DNA from: Euryodendron excelsum
Lineage: Eukaryota; Streptophyta; Magnoliopsida; Ericales; Pentaphylacaceae
DNA: 64,000 nt
Assembly: GCA_033060915.1 (NCBI GenBank)
Contig: CM065387.1
Span: 41,813,501 to 41,877,500 of the forward strand
Direction: 5' to 3'
Position numbers and translations under genes: made by a program. The notes beneath the pieces are model-generated. The model saw only the letters and a program-made list of their open reading frames with translations, was not told where the DNA came from and made no database searches. Positions within the stretch are counted from its first letter, which is position 1, and every line of letters begins with the position of its first letter. This document shows positions 34,935-46,892 of the stretch, one piece after another.

Positions 34935-36590
34935 CTGTATAACTATTGAGCTTAAATTATATTCCAGAACATTGTGCACGAGAAGCTGCTTAATTTCATG
35001 TTTGAGAACTGTCTTGAACATTTAAGACTGTAATACGTATTTTGCGTCATTCTTTTCCTTGAAATTTTCTCCCTTTTATTGGAGATTTTGGCTAGCACCT
35101 TGAAATGATGGTCTCAATGGTGACAAGTAAATAGAAAAAAAAAAGTCCCAACTCTGTTGAGTTGAGGGACTGTACTTAAATATAACAAATGGCAACCGAG
35201 ATACAGTCTGTCACTGTCCATCCTTTGGTTAGTGTATTTATTTTCGTTTTCCTGTGCTCAGGTTACAGTGGGGATATTTGGTATCCACAATAAGCTTCAA
35301 AGGACCATCCATGGCGATACATGCCAAACCAGGCCATGACTCCTCATATTTCTGGCACTACATGTAATTGGTGCCCAAGTATTGAAAGTTGTTGTAAGTT
35401 CGAATCAACCCCTCAACTTCTCTATATTTCTCAGTACCATTGCTTAGCTTGTTCTGGTTCATTGGAAAATGGTGCAGTTGCGATATGAAGCCGGAACTAA
35501 GGATAGGTTGGATACGTACTTCAAGAAAGAAGAGTTTCCTCCACAGAATTACATTGTTAAGGAGGGTGAACTAGCAAGCCACTACAATTACATTTAAACC
35601 TTGAATGAGCAGAGAAACAGTCACTCTATGGGAACCATTTTCAAAATAAATTTGTTAAAAACAGGGATTCAATGGGGATGCATTAGTACCATCTGATGCT
35701 ACTTGGAGGTTGGGGCTGATTTGCCTTGCCCTTTGAGTTACAGTAATTGCATGGATGCTAGTTAGAGCATACGTTAAATATGCATTGTGTAGTCATAAAT
35801 AATTTTTATGCCATAAAAAGGAACATGTTAAAAGAATTTTGTAACTTGCAAACATTATAAAAAAATGAATATGTATAATTCAATTGGTTTTAAATTTAAG
35901 ATTCAAATATAAAGTGAAGCAAAATTAAGGCACCCGTGAAATACAATTGAATGACATTATCATTTATCACAAGATTCCAAATTTGATATTGAATCCACTA
36001 GCCGAAGGTGTTAAAGGCCGAAATAATTTTTGTAATGTGATTAGGTAGGAACAAAAAAACAAAAAAAGGTTAAATTATAGCAGGGGCATCTGGTCATCAA
36101 CTCCCTCCAATCCATTTTAACCTCAAAATCAATCTTTTTATTGAATACTAAAAAAGCTACTTCTATTTATATTTCCATCATCCCTCTTTCAAAGAGCGAC
36201 TTCTAAATAAGCTGATTGAAGAAACTAATTTAAACGAGCTTTTAGACATTTACCACATTATAATATCATTTTTTTTCTGGTTGAAAAATTTGGGGGCATC
36301 ACTACTATGATTCAGTCATCTAAATTAGATTTTCAAAAAATTATTTTCCCAAGTTACAACCAGAAAACAGAGGAGATTGCAGAATTGTATAAATGGGTGT
36401 GCTCCTCACTTTTGCCAGTTCTGGTTCAAACTCTTCAGGTTAGACTATAAGAAATTTATCTATTATGAATGTTTTAATCCCGTAGTGAATAGCATGTGCC
36501 TTTAATCAAATTGAAAAATTAATTAGTTAAAATAAGTTAGTCTGAACATCTTTGACCACAATATAAAAAAAAAAAGACAAATGCTAATAA
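34935..36590. other. 3' flank of the small ORF and upstream region of COX5C
   Basis: The first ~150 bp look like a 3'UTR. The rest is AT-rich and without a supported gene. Nothing repetitive stands out except short A-runs. Confidence 0.4.
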
Positions 36591-36593
36591 TGG

Positions 36594-36601
36594 TATAAAA
36601 G
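36594..36601 (+). promoter_or_regulatory. COX5C: Candidate TATA box of COX5C
   Basis: TATAAAAG lies about 200 bp upstream of the first-exon donor site. Placement is plausible for transcription starting around 36625-36640, but a more downstream start cannot be excluded. Confidence 0.4.
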
Positions 36602-36629
36602 CTCAGTCGATAGACTCATGGGCGTATCT

Positions 36630-36797
36630 ATTGACAACGTGTACGGTTAAGATCTGCTCTTACCATGCGGAAGTTCAACGCTCATAAATGTAGTAACCAC
36701 TCGTTCAAAACGCGATTTCGACGGTCGCCACACACAATTCAATCGATCTCTCTCGCAAACCCTTACCTACCTCCTCTCCGATCGATACGACAAAAAG
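36630..36797 (+). other. COX5C: Probable 5' non-coding exon of COX5C
   Basis: The CT-rich leader (CGATCTCTCTCGCAAACCC, CCTACCTCCTCTCCG) ends at a strong donor AAAAAG|GTAATC at 36797/36798. The acceptor TTGCAG at 38185 joins it to the exon with the ATG. Plant COX5C genes typically have such a leader intron that raises expression. The exon start is inferred from the TATA candidate. Confidence 0.6.
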
Positions 36798-37208
36798 GTA
36801 ATCAACTCTCCGCAATCGATTTAAATTTTAAAATCAATCTGATAATTTCAATAGTTTGCTATCTTCGATCTAAAGATTAGGGTTTTGATTAGATATCTTG
36901 GCTTCGGCAAAGGTGATCCATTTTATCAGTCAGTGTATTCCAAACGTGGATTGTGTTCTTTTCTATGTCATGGTTTGATTTGAATCAGTGATTTTTTAAA
37001 TTTATTTTTCTATTTCTTATATGCATTTATATGAAACATGATAAAACCATCAGTACGACCTATGTTATTGATTTTTTTGACTTTTTGCGATTATCTGTTT
37101 TTTTTTTTTTTAAATTTATTGGCTGTATTGTATTTATGCTATTGTGATAAAACCATTTCTTTTGATAAAACCATCAGTACGACTAAGTTGTTTATGTTAT
37201 CTGTATAT

Positions 37209-37289
37209 ATATTATGTTGATTTCACTAAATTTCTTAGATCTTCTCAACAGCAACTTTATTTATCTACTTGATTCTCCATTACTTATTC

Positions 37290-37321
<32 letters not shown>

Positions 37322-37823
37322 GAGTGGGGATTAACATTGATGGCTCGAGGTCAGTTGAGCACTGAATGCTCCTCACAAACTAGAAGGGAAAAACTGACAT
37401 ATTAGTGCTGAAATGAAAACAATAACAGTATACAACTCTTCAACCAAATTAAAGCTTAAAAAAAATATCATAAGCTAACAAAGGAACTGTGTTAACTATG
37501 GAGTTTCGAATATCCCTACACATTCACTAAATTGTATTGTTTTTTAAAATATTAAGTTCATATTTCCTCTATGTTTTGTAGAGAACCGTATGTTTTAAAG
37601 ATCTTCTATGACCAACAAGTTCAATCTTGTAAACAAAATATGTTGTCCTCTGTACTTGCTGCAGCTTGACAAAACATAGTTTTTCCCGTTCGTTTTCCTG
37701 TAAGTTTGTGAGGAGCATTCAGTGCTCAACTGACCTTGAGCCATCAATGTTAATCCCCACTATTTGGGTTGGCACCAAACCGATATTATTGAAGGGAAAG
37801 TTTTACTCAAGCTCTTGGAAATT

Positions 37824-37863
<40 letters not shown>

Positions 37864-37941
37864 ATATATATATATATATTTGAATAAGTAATGGAGAATC
37901 AACTAGAAGATCCGAGAAGTTTAGTGGAATCAACATAATAT
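37209..37941. repeat. Inverted repeat with GA/CT microsatellites in the COX5C leader intron
   Basis: The left arm 37209-37381 and right arm about 37702-37941 are reverse complements with few changes. They share CAACATAATAT at the outer ends and the GAGGAGCATTCAGTGCTCAA block at the inner ends. The left arm has (GA)n at about 37294-37321 where the right has (CT)n at 37827-37860. The right arm carries about 75 extra bases (37760-37826). The loop is ~320 bp. The unspliced intron could fold into a long hairpin. Confidence 0.85.
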
Positions 37942-38209
37942 GGTTTTGTCTGTGCCTGTTAGATTAAATAAGGCAATTTTCAGTTAGTTCAACCTCTTCT
38001 TTTGTGTTTTTTTAATAATATTTTTTGAAACTGTTTTCATATGTAATGCTGATTCAGTGTAAAATGTTTTATGAACTTTAATTGTTTGGCTTCTTGAATT
38101 CGCGTGTCTTGTCTTTTCCTTTCTTTCTTTTTTTTTAGAGTGTCGGGTTATAAGAGGGTAAAGATGTCCTGCTTGTTACTTGCAGGTTTACAAGCTTGTA
38201 ATAAGCAAA

Positions 38210-38401
38210 ATGGCTGCCCATAAGGTTGTTCACGCAACGTTGACTGGACCAAGTGTGGTAAAGGAGATAATAATTGGCATCACACTTGGCTTGACTGCAG
38301 GTGGTTTGTGGAAGATGCATCACTGGAATGAGCAGAGGAAAACAAGGGCATTCTATGATTTGCTAGAGAAAGGCGAGATCAGTGTTGTTGCAGAAGAATA
38401 A
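38210..38401 (+). CDS. COX5C: Cytochrome c oxidase subunit 5C, mitochondrial
   Basis: 63 codons, the usual plant length. It has strong family features: a MAAHKVVHATLTGPSVVKE start, a single hydrophobic membrane segment (IIIGITLGLTAGGLW, residues about 23-37), the WKMHHWNEQRKT block, and the C-terminal FYDLLEKGEISVV. The start at 38210 is chosen over an ATG at 38180 because the family begins MA(A/G)HK and the upstream codons lie across the splice acceptor at 38185. COX5C is a small nuclear-encoded accessory subunit of respiratory complex IV in the mitochondrial inner membrane. The coding part is intronless and intact, and an AATAAA-like signal lies near 38512. This is the only clearly functional known gene in the window. 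Confidence 0.96.
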   Translation: MAAHKVVHATLTGPSVVKEIIIGITLGLTAGGLWKMHHWNEQRKTRAFYDLLEKGEISVVAEE

Positions 38402-39469
38402 AGATTCCACAGTTTCTGTAGTGAGTCCATCAACACTTGGGTGCTTTGATGTTCAGTGTTCCTGTTAGGGCTTTTGAATCTAGAACAAGCATGCTAGGCT
38501 TGGGTTTTAAAAAATAAATTTTACTGTACTGAATCCTGTTGATCATGTTATTGCTCTAGAAAGCCTAAAAGCTTTCTGGTATTTTCTTGCTTGTTGCATT
38601 TTATGGCTGCTGGACCTGGGATTTTTATTGATGGCTATTGCTTGTGGTACTTGTGCACGAATCGTTTCTACTTCTTAAACTAGAACAGTCATGTTGATAT
38701 TAACAAGATTGGCAAGTTTGGTCCTGTGTACACTGTTCTTTGTTTGGATGTTTACAATGGTTGCTTTTGGACTTGGTCGCAGTTGTTATGTTGATTGCGG
38801 AGCATTCACTATTTGATTGGGAAAGGGTTTTGCTTATTGGAGCCAGCGCCTCTTTATCTATGCTTGAATCCAAATATGTTTGGAGGGGGCGGGGAAATCA
38901 TATCTAGCAAGGTTTTAGATTCCTTCCATCGTTGGAAATGGGAGGAGAGCAAAATTTGTCCATGTTGCAGCATTCAGTCGGATTTTTCAGTGTTCCTATG
39001 CCTATACGTAACTCTTCTGCCATGCTTTGTACCTGAGATCTTAAAACTTCCGTAGGAGAGCTTTTGGCAAGCAACATTCAAGGCATTAATTTTCCCTTAG
39101 AATATAATAACTATTCTGCAGAGACATTCCCCCATTCGCTGGCACAAAAAGATATTATTAGTCTCTTATCCTTAAGAGGTAAGAGGACCCAATTTAGTCC
39201 AATCCATGACGAGTGAACAAACTGTTAGCGGGGTGTAGATTCAGATAAATAGATGAATCCCAGAGGGCACACCACTCCACTCAAACTCGACAACCACCAT
39301 AGAATGGAGCAAATTCAGGATACATTTTGAGATGCCTTCCAATTTATATATTTCAGGATCCTATACAATACAAATCCATATGCAATCTTGGCTAATTTTC
39401 TTTACGCAATGCATTTTTTAAGTTTATTCTTAACTTGGGTGCTAATTCAACTTAATTCAATAACGCAGG
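38402..39469. other. COX5C 3'UTR and non-coding flank
   Basis: 3'UTR for roughly the first 200-300 bp, then non-coding sequence with no recognised domain. A short ORF at 38795-39055 has no family signature. Confidence 0.4.
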
Positions 39470-39714
39470 TTGAATGTCATTTGAAAAGGCATTTTTAGGT
39501 TGTCTTCCAATTAAAGGGAATATAAATTTTAGTTTGTATTCCAAATAATGAGAATATGGGGTGTAGAAAAATAACAACTAAAAATGCTATTAAAAATGGC
39601 TTTCTTTTTTAAAGAAAAACGCTATTTGAAATAGCGTTTTTTTTTTAAAAAAATGTCGTTTCAAATGACGTCTATATCAGGAAATTTTTTTACCCCCCCT
39701 CTCTGTGAAGCAAT

Positions 39715-40225
39715 TGAACTTAAACTTGCATAACTTTTAAATCGGAAAACTAATTGATGTACCGTCAACTTCAACACGTCACTCGTGTCACATCAATGCC
39801 TCCCGTAAAGTTTCACACTTCCTGGACCCTTCCTCTCCATTTTGGTACCCCAACGACCGAGTTGGATTACTTTCGATAACCTAAATTTTGAAATTCTAAA
39901 ATTTTGCATAACTTTCAAACTAGGAAACCGATTGACGTGCCGTCAACTCTCACACGTCACTCGTGTCACACCGATGCCTCCCGTAAAGTTTCACTGTCTG
40001 GACCCTTTCTCCCCATTTTGGTACCCTAACGGCTGAATTGGCCTACTTTTGATAACCTAAGTTTCGAAATTATAAAACTTTGCATAACTTTCAAATCGGG
40101 AAACCGATTGACGTGCCGTCAACTCTCACATGTCACTCATGTCACACCGGTACCTTTCGTAAAGTTTCACACTCTCCGGACCCTTCCTTCCCATTTCAGT
40201 ACCCTAATGGCCGAGTTGAATAATG
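39715..40225. repeat. Three tandem copies of a ~182-bp repeat
   Basis: Copies start with CTTGCATAACTTTTAAA-type sequence at about 39725, 39903 and 40080. Each contains CGTCAACT, CACGTCACTCGTGTCAC and CCGTAAAGTTTCAC blocks and ends with CCATTTTGGTACCC...CCGAGTTGG. The third copy is shortened at its end. Satellite-like, with no coding potential. Confidence 0.85.
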
Positions 40226-41406
40226 TAAATAAAAAATGACAAATATGATCAAAACCAAACTCACCCATATATTACATGAAAACATAATAACTTATTTTAC
40301 ATCATACTAAACTAAAAAGCAGAACAAGCTTTAGGGACCATATTTTATAACAATATAGTGGTTTGCCAGCAATGCTAAGGCTACAAGTAGATAGTTAACA
40401 AAGTCATCGTGACCTTCTTCTTTTGAGAAGTTTGAAAGCTCTAGGTCAAAAACTAGCAATGGATCCTCAGCAACTTCTATTAATCGTTGTGTTAGATCAA
40501 TATATTCTTTCTTCGTGTGATATGTAAATGATATCTATCCAACATTCGTTGCATTTGATTGATCTCGCGTTCGAGCGCTTTCATGACCTTGGTATAAGAT
40601 GACCTGCTGAACAACTTAGTTGAACGGGCCTTTGGAACATATAAGTCATGCCATCGGCAATACATCTCTTGTTCACACCGTTTATCGAACAAATCCTCCC
40701 ATGGCAACCTTATGCATTGGTCATTGGTCACCCGCAGGGTAGACGTAAGGATGCATCGCCGATGAAGACGTGGCTGACTGAACCTATCGTATCGTGCATT
40801 AGGATAAGTTTGTTAAGAAAGCAACCCTTTTGCCCATATCATTTGTTACCAACTAGATCCGTGTATGTATGCACCATATGGATGGATGAGGATTGATTTT
40901 CATCCATATCGCCGCTTGGAACCGAACGACTGGACAATGCCCTAAATAATCCTTTTCAATTCGGCATATTTGGAAGTATGATTTAGCAATTCTTCATGTA
41001 ATTACACGACTTATATATAAGCAATATGGTACAATACATGAGTAAAGAGTTCACGTAAATTTATTGGGTTGCAGGATAATTCTTTTGTGTAAGCTTCACG
41101 TGAAGACTCAAGAACAAGGCAGGGTTTACTATTGACATGACTTCACAGGAAAACTCAAAGACAAGGCAGACTTTACCATTGACATGACAACTAAGAAGAA
41201 AGGCTGACATACTAGATGAACTATACTTTATTTATGTTGCAACAATATATTTTTACAAAAAAACGTAATATGAAATTACTTTGAAACAAGTTTCCACAAT
41301 AAACCTTGCAGTGTACACAAAAAAAAAAAAAGTATCCCAACTACTATACATAACCTCCTGATGACCTCCCGTACCACATCGGGTTAGCCTCCTATCTCTC
41401 CTCGGC

Positions 41407-42375
41407 CTACGGCTCTCGTAAACACATGTTATTTGACGTAGTCTCTGTGGCTCTGGATGTGGCTCTGGATGTGGCTCTGCTTATGTGGTCTGCGAAACTT
41501 CTTGAGATGGCTCCTCTGTGTATGATGGTGGATAGCGGTGCATACTGGGACAACATGGAAGGTGAAACGCGACCCTCTGTATGCATGAAAGGTGTTTCTA
41601 TATGTTGCCTTGATGTTAATAATGGTTCAACATATGCGTCAAAGTTTTCGTCATCGCGTAGTGCTGAGTACCCAGATCCTTGGTCATACGCAACATAGGA
41701 GGTAATGTGGTGGGGGTCGGTGTGACGCAGTCTTAACTCGGAACTAGTCGCACGTGATGAAGAGGGTACATCTCGTGACTCACAGTGATACGTGTACGGT
41801 TGCATCGTCAGAGTCACATGCGATGAGTATGGCCCAGTAGCATTGAAAGACTATAGCATCTGATGTGAAGATGATCTTGGGGGGTGTAGTCGCACAGGAG
41901 GGGGAACAGCTAGACCTACTAATCATGTAATCTGCTCATGCTCTCGTAATATATGAAGTACCGTGGAACACAGGTTCTGTGCCCTATATGTATCCTGCAA
42001 TGCCTCTGTTAAGCCATATGCAAAAGTAGCACGATCTACGAGATAATGTACGGACGTGATATAATGAGTCTACCAAATGAAGGGATTTATTTATGACTAT
42101 CTGATGTCAAAAATTCACAGTGAAATAAAATAAATTTTAAGGCCGTGTACTAATCGCAATCTCTATGATGAAGTCCACCTCTAGGTATCTAGTAGCAGGG
42201 GGGTAAGCTGGATTGCCCATAAGTGAGCGTGTAATACTACGGTATCACACCATATATGGATAGTCATATTGCATGATTGTAGCCTTAGAAACCCCAACTA
42301 TCAGATGCTCACGCCTCTGCTCCCATAGCTCTATGTACTCTCCGTGTCTGTCAGTCCAGTCAGTCTGGCCTTTCT
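41407..42375 (-). pseudogene. Plant mobile domain (MAIN-like) protein, C-terminal fragment
   Basis: Read on the minus strand, 42375 to 42180 gives WTDRHGEYIELWEQRREHL, then DYPYMV, a TGA at the next position (relatives have Trp), and YRSITRSLMGNPAYPPATRYL. The W-x-D-R-H-x-x-Y-I/V...WYRxxTR pattern is typical of the C-terminal part of plant mobile domain / MAIN-like proteins, which occur both as host genes and within transposons. A 136-codon frame (41817 to 41407), Ser/Arg-rich with repeated RATSRATSRA, may be the low-complexity tail. A further minus frame at 40731-40492 is unidentified. Family assignment is from motif resemblance only. Confidence 0.5.
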
Positions 42376-43370
42376 TTCATCTAAAATGAACCTCTTACAC
42401 TGGTAGCTATTGCCTTACTCGAGGTTAGTGGGTTATGGATTAACCAGTTCCCAAGGCAATTTATTCATTGTTATTGGTTTCGAAAGTCCTTACCTTGCTC
42501 AAGTCGTGACACATAATCGAAAAAATTCACAAAATAAGTTGTTGCCCATTGTGTGGTTAAATCCAACAACACATAGACATTGTAATATTACTACACAACA
42601 AAAAAATTCACAAAATAGGTTGCTAACCATTCATCAGTCACAAAATAGGTTGCTAACCATCTACCAATGACAATTGAAACCACACTCTACTCACAAATAT
42701 TGGTGTGGAGCAACTTCTCCCACCAACCAAAAAAAAAAAACGCTAACAGGCAGATATAAACATGCTAAGGCAAAAAAAAAAAAACCACAACTGGTTATTC
42801 TTATTATGAATTACAAGTTCAACTTGATCACAAGTTCAGGCCAAAAAAAAAAAAAAAAAATAGGAGGGCTAAAAACATGCTAATGCCGTTAAAATTAATA
42901 GCAAATGCTAAAGTCCTACTCACCTGAAAGATATCTTATTCTACAAAACGGATTGTTGCCTTGAAGGATCATTGACTGCTGTCGAATGATAGTCAGAGTG
43001 AGAGAAAACGTGAGAGTGAGAGTGAGGGACTATGTGAGAGATGGAGAGAGAGAGAGAACTGTGTGAGAGGTGGAGAGTGAGAGAGAACCAGAAAGAACAA
43101 CGGAAAGTTAGAGAGAACGACACTGGTAGGGTTTTAATTCCACCTAAAAACGTCATTAGGTGGAATGGCATTTTTAGTGAGAAAAAAAATGCTATTTCAA
43201 TTAGCGGCTTTTTTCTAATTAAAAAATGGCATTTTTAGGTGGCTATATGCCCCACTCTTCGTATTTCCCGTATTTTCCTTTTCTATTTTACTTGTTATTA
43301 AAAAACATCATTTGAAAAGTCATTTTTACTAAAAATACTATTTCAAATAACATTCAACCCAAATTACTGC

Positions 43371-43960
43371 ATAAACCTCATTCACGACCTAGGTTGGAAG
43401 TGAAGCTCAAAATAAGAATTTGTCAGTAAAATCAACCTACAATCTTTGTTAACAGGAAAAAAGTACAAAAGTTTTTATTAATATCAAATCGTGGCACATT
43501 GTTTGTTATAAAAGCATTATTTTGCTGTTTACTTTTTTTTTTTTCTTTCTCCAACCCGCAAGAACAAATGCTTTTTAAAACCTCTGTTCTCCTTTACTGG
43601 TGCCGCGAGACGTCCTCCAACGACTGCAAATATTTTCAGGATGGCACAATGAACAGCCAGAAAGCAGAAATTAGACAAATGTGATGCCCACATCTCCCAT
43701 GGAGGCGAGCCACTAAGGCAATTTGTCATTGGCAACAGGACTAATTGACATTTTGAAACAACAATTATGAATACTACTCCTTGCAAGCAACGATCTAAGA
43801 TCACTTGAGGAAGGCCAACTACGCTGTTTTCACACCTGCTTGTATTCCACCTGACAGCTCCAACCTTTTATCCTCGGCAGCTCAGCAGAAGTGGTCAATC
43901 TATATAACATGATTGTTCAAAAGACATTACAACAGCATAACAGGGGGAAAAAAATAAACA

Positions 43961-44005
<45 letters not shown>

Positions 44006-44141
44006 TCAGATTAAAATTTCAAGCTGAATTTTGAATTTTTTTATTGAAAACTTCCAATTATGTTAAAAGTTGATCCCGGCTAAATTAATTAAAAGTATTC
44101 CACCAGCAAGAGAACAGAAAGATACTGGGATTTTCAGGTGT
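43371..44141. other. Non-coding sequence with a GA microsatellite
   Basis: No gene is recognised. A (GA)n run of about 40 bases lies at 43963-44003. Minus-strand frames at 43804-43529 have no family signature that I know. Confidence 0.4.
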
Positions 44142-45927
44142 CTACAAGTAGAGTGCTGAAGGCTTGTCTGGTCTCCAGTTGATTGAGCGCATCCCCTTTC
44201 TTACACTATTGAAAGCAATGGGAATGTCCTCAGCGAGGGGCAAATCACAGAGTTCTCTAATAAATTTCCCATCTATTGTCCACACATCAACTTTCTTGGG
44301 AAATCTTCCACATGGTACAATAAAAGAATATGGCCGGTGAAGTGAAGTAATTAGAAGATATTTCTGATCTGGAGAGGCGTCCATAGATGTATATATGGCT
44401 GGTGGGCCAAGGGGCTTCACTAAGCTTGCAGCTAGTGAAACAGAGGTCTAGCTTTTCCTGTCTCTACATCGGCAACCCACACTCTAAGCTTACTGCTACT
44501 ATTGTCCTCCTGTTGCATGAAAAGTTTCAAATAATTAGAGCAATTGTGGGAAATCCGGCATAGTATGTAAGCCAAATACAAAATTAGTTACAACCACCAA
44601 GCAATCATAGATGGTTATGAGTAGTATCTATCAACTAAATTTTAGAAGATGTTGACTCAGCGAAATTATTAGGAAAACTTGAATTTTTGTTAAATCAAGA
44701 ATCAATCATAGCTGGAAGAGGGAAGTGGAGTAACTGAAGACAACACACTCAAAACATGTCTCCGAAGTGAATATGAAGTTAAAATAACAAGAGTTTTATT
44801 CAATAAAGGAAGTACTTTGAGAGTCTTAAAGCAAAAATCCAGCTGAGGCCTTCAGACGATAGCTGATTAAATATAGAAATTGCTGACATAATAACACTTG
44901 TCACAATAAGCTGGATTCCAGATTTGAACTTTGGGAAATAGGCAGTAAGATATTACAGTCAACTCTTTCATTTGAAACAAAAGGAAAGAAGCTGGACATT
45001 TCAGTTATTTTTCCACTTTGCAGTAACCAATTAGTAATTACATACAACTGTCACTTAAAAAGTGATGAGTTGAGAATCTTGTTAGACTGAACCATTTCTA
45101 GACTATTATGGCTCCATATAATGAAAATGAAGCTGGAGTTGCATCTAATATATCCAACCAAAGGTTCTCAAAAGAACCTGAAGGACTTGTAAAGGATATC
45201 GAGAAAGAGACAATGTGGGGATTACCAAGTAACAAAATTGATTTTAGCAGCAGGCACTAATTGATGGATCTCAATACCAGTATAGAATGACCTGAAATAG
45301 AACATCCAAAACATTCTCTGTGAAGGCACGCACCTTGACCTTAGAAAACTGAAAAAAAACAAAATGGGAAACAATGATAACAATAGCATCACAAGTATAT
45401 GCCTGGTTATTGTCATCACTTTATACTGACCTCATCTAACTCCACCTAGCTTTACAGAAGACGCATACAACAGAATTGAGAATACGACCAAATTCACGGG
45501 TGTTATCTAAAAGTCCTTCATCAAAGTGGCAATTAGAGCTCCATTTCAGTTAACCCAGATATGGAAACCAGTAAGAGATGTTCAAAAAGATGAGATATGG
45601 CAACCTTGTATAGACAATGATGGGAGAGAATTATCTCAGCGTCTACTAAAAGTGAACCAAGTACTTTAATAAAGTACTTGTATTTAGTAGTAAGAATAGA
45701 ACAAAAGCTTCCTCATTACTCACATCCGACTTCGGGTGTTACATTTTCCATCAATTCGAATACCAGCACACTTTTCCTCTGGTCTTGCCAATTCTGACAA
45801 TTGGAGGTAAAGATCTCTGCTTAAGAAACAGTATTTTATCCCTCTGGGGTGAAAATGACAACGTAGGAACGGGCGGAGCATCAACAATGTCTCTAATCTC
45901 TGGTGGAGGAAGACGATATCCCCAATG
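44142..45927 (-). pseudogene. Chloroplast glutamyl endopeptidase (CGEP) pseudogene fragment
   Basis: Three exon remnants run right to left. 45927-45725 has YRLPPPEIRDIVDAPPVP, LSFSPQRDKILFLK and, after a one-base insertion, RPEEK and GIRIDGKCNTRSR. 45291-45226 has FYTGIEIHQL...AKINFVTW with about 15 codons missing inside. 44509-44142 has EDNSSSKLRVWVADVETGKARPLF, a TAG, then after a large deletion VKPLGPPAIYTSMDASPDQKY, RPYSFIVPCGRFPKKVDVW and GMRSINWRPDKPS. All match the beta-propeller half of plant probable glutamyl endopeptidase (an S9-family serine peptidase of the chloroplast stroma). The peptidase domain and first exon are absent. Canonical splice sites survive, so it derives from a genomic copy, not a retrocopy. 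Confidence 0.88.
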
Positions 45928-46878
45928 CTGAATCCACATTAATGCAAGATTAAACAACTGTTAGTTAACAAAACAAATAATCACACACTACCTCTTTAAG
46001 AATGATCCTCCTTGTCATTAAAGTGAGATTCAAACTGGAAGAATAATATCACAGATGACATGTTATCATTTCAAATCCGTGCCTATAGGCACCCCTTTGT
46101 TCAAAGTTTGCATTCAAACACATGAACAAGCTCTCAGAAAATGTTATGTCTAGTTGCAAACTTGCACTTCTCTTTTCAGTTCACAGTTCACTTTCAATGT
46201 ACTAATTTGATCTTTAGTACTCTTGATGTTGCAAATCAGAAATTAGAAGTCAATCCACACATAGCAGAAAAGATATATGAAGAAGGGGTACATAATATAT
46301 ATTCTTATAATTGACTCATACTACAATCTCCTTTCATTCCATTTGACAAGAATGAATTTACCAAATCAACTACTAGTAAAAGATTCAACTACTTGATCAT
46401 GCATCCAACAACAATGACCACAAATAAAAAAAAAAATCGAAATCATTCCAAATTCAATTTCATAATCAACCAGTTTAAAGAAACCTCCAAGAAACAGACA
46501 GAAAAATCAAGATCAACATTTTAAAACATATATGTATAATTACATAATATCTAGTAAAGCTATTACATTTTTGTATTCTCAATTTAGTATGTAGTTAAGC
46601 TATTACATATTTGATTCGATGTGGGTTTTCATATATGGCCTATCATTGCATTATATTCTGGATTTTCATACTTGTTTCAATGTGGTTTGAATCGTTTGAT
46701 GAATACCTGGTTGATTGCACGTTTGGTAATATGAGCTTCACAATGCCTTCAATAATGTAGGCTTCATATTTTTATTTATACCACTATTCAATTTTCCATT
46801 TTTGTGTTATACCTTTCCTGCAAGCTGCTATCTTTTGGACATTCCAATTGATCATCACGTCTTCTTCTTGTTTTTATG
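45928..46878. other. Non-coding flank of the CGEP fragment
   Basis: AT-rich. The expected first exon of the peptidase gene (transit peptide) is not found here. No repeats stand out. Confidence 0.4.
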
Positions 46879-46892
46879 CATTTAGAGTTTTT

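Larger units (their letters stand above)
39470..43370 (-). mobile_element. Terminal-inverted-repeat DNA transposon remnant with plant mobile domain sequence (3.9 kb)
   Basis: The left end (GGTTGAATGTCATTTGAAA...CATTTTTAG, from about 39469) is matched in reverse complement at the right end (GGTTGAATGTTATTTGAAA...TATTTTTAG, ending about 43360). Subterminal AAATGCCATTTTT-like motifs and small hairpins such as AACGCTATTTGAAATAGCGTT lie inside both ends. The flanks AATAACGCA and AATTACTGCA could be a decayed 9-10-bp target duplication, as in Mutator-like elements, but this is weak. The interior has minus-strand plant mobile domain coding remnants and 182-bp tandem repeats. No transposase motif was found, so it is a non-autonomous or decayed copy. 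Confidence 0.6.

Noticed and set aside
43529..43804. 91-codon minus-strand ORF downstream of the glutamyl endopeptidase fragment
   Set aside because: It does not resemble the missing peptidase domain or any family I recognise.
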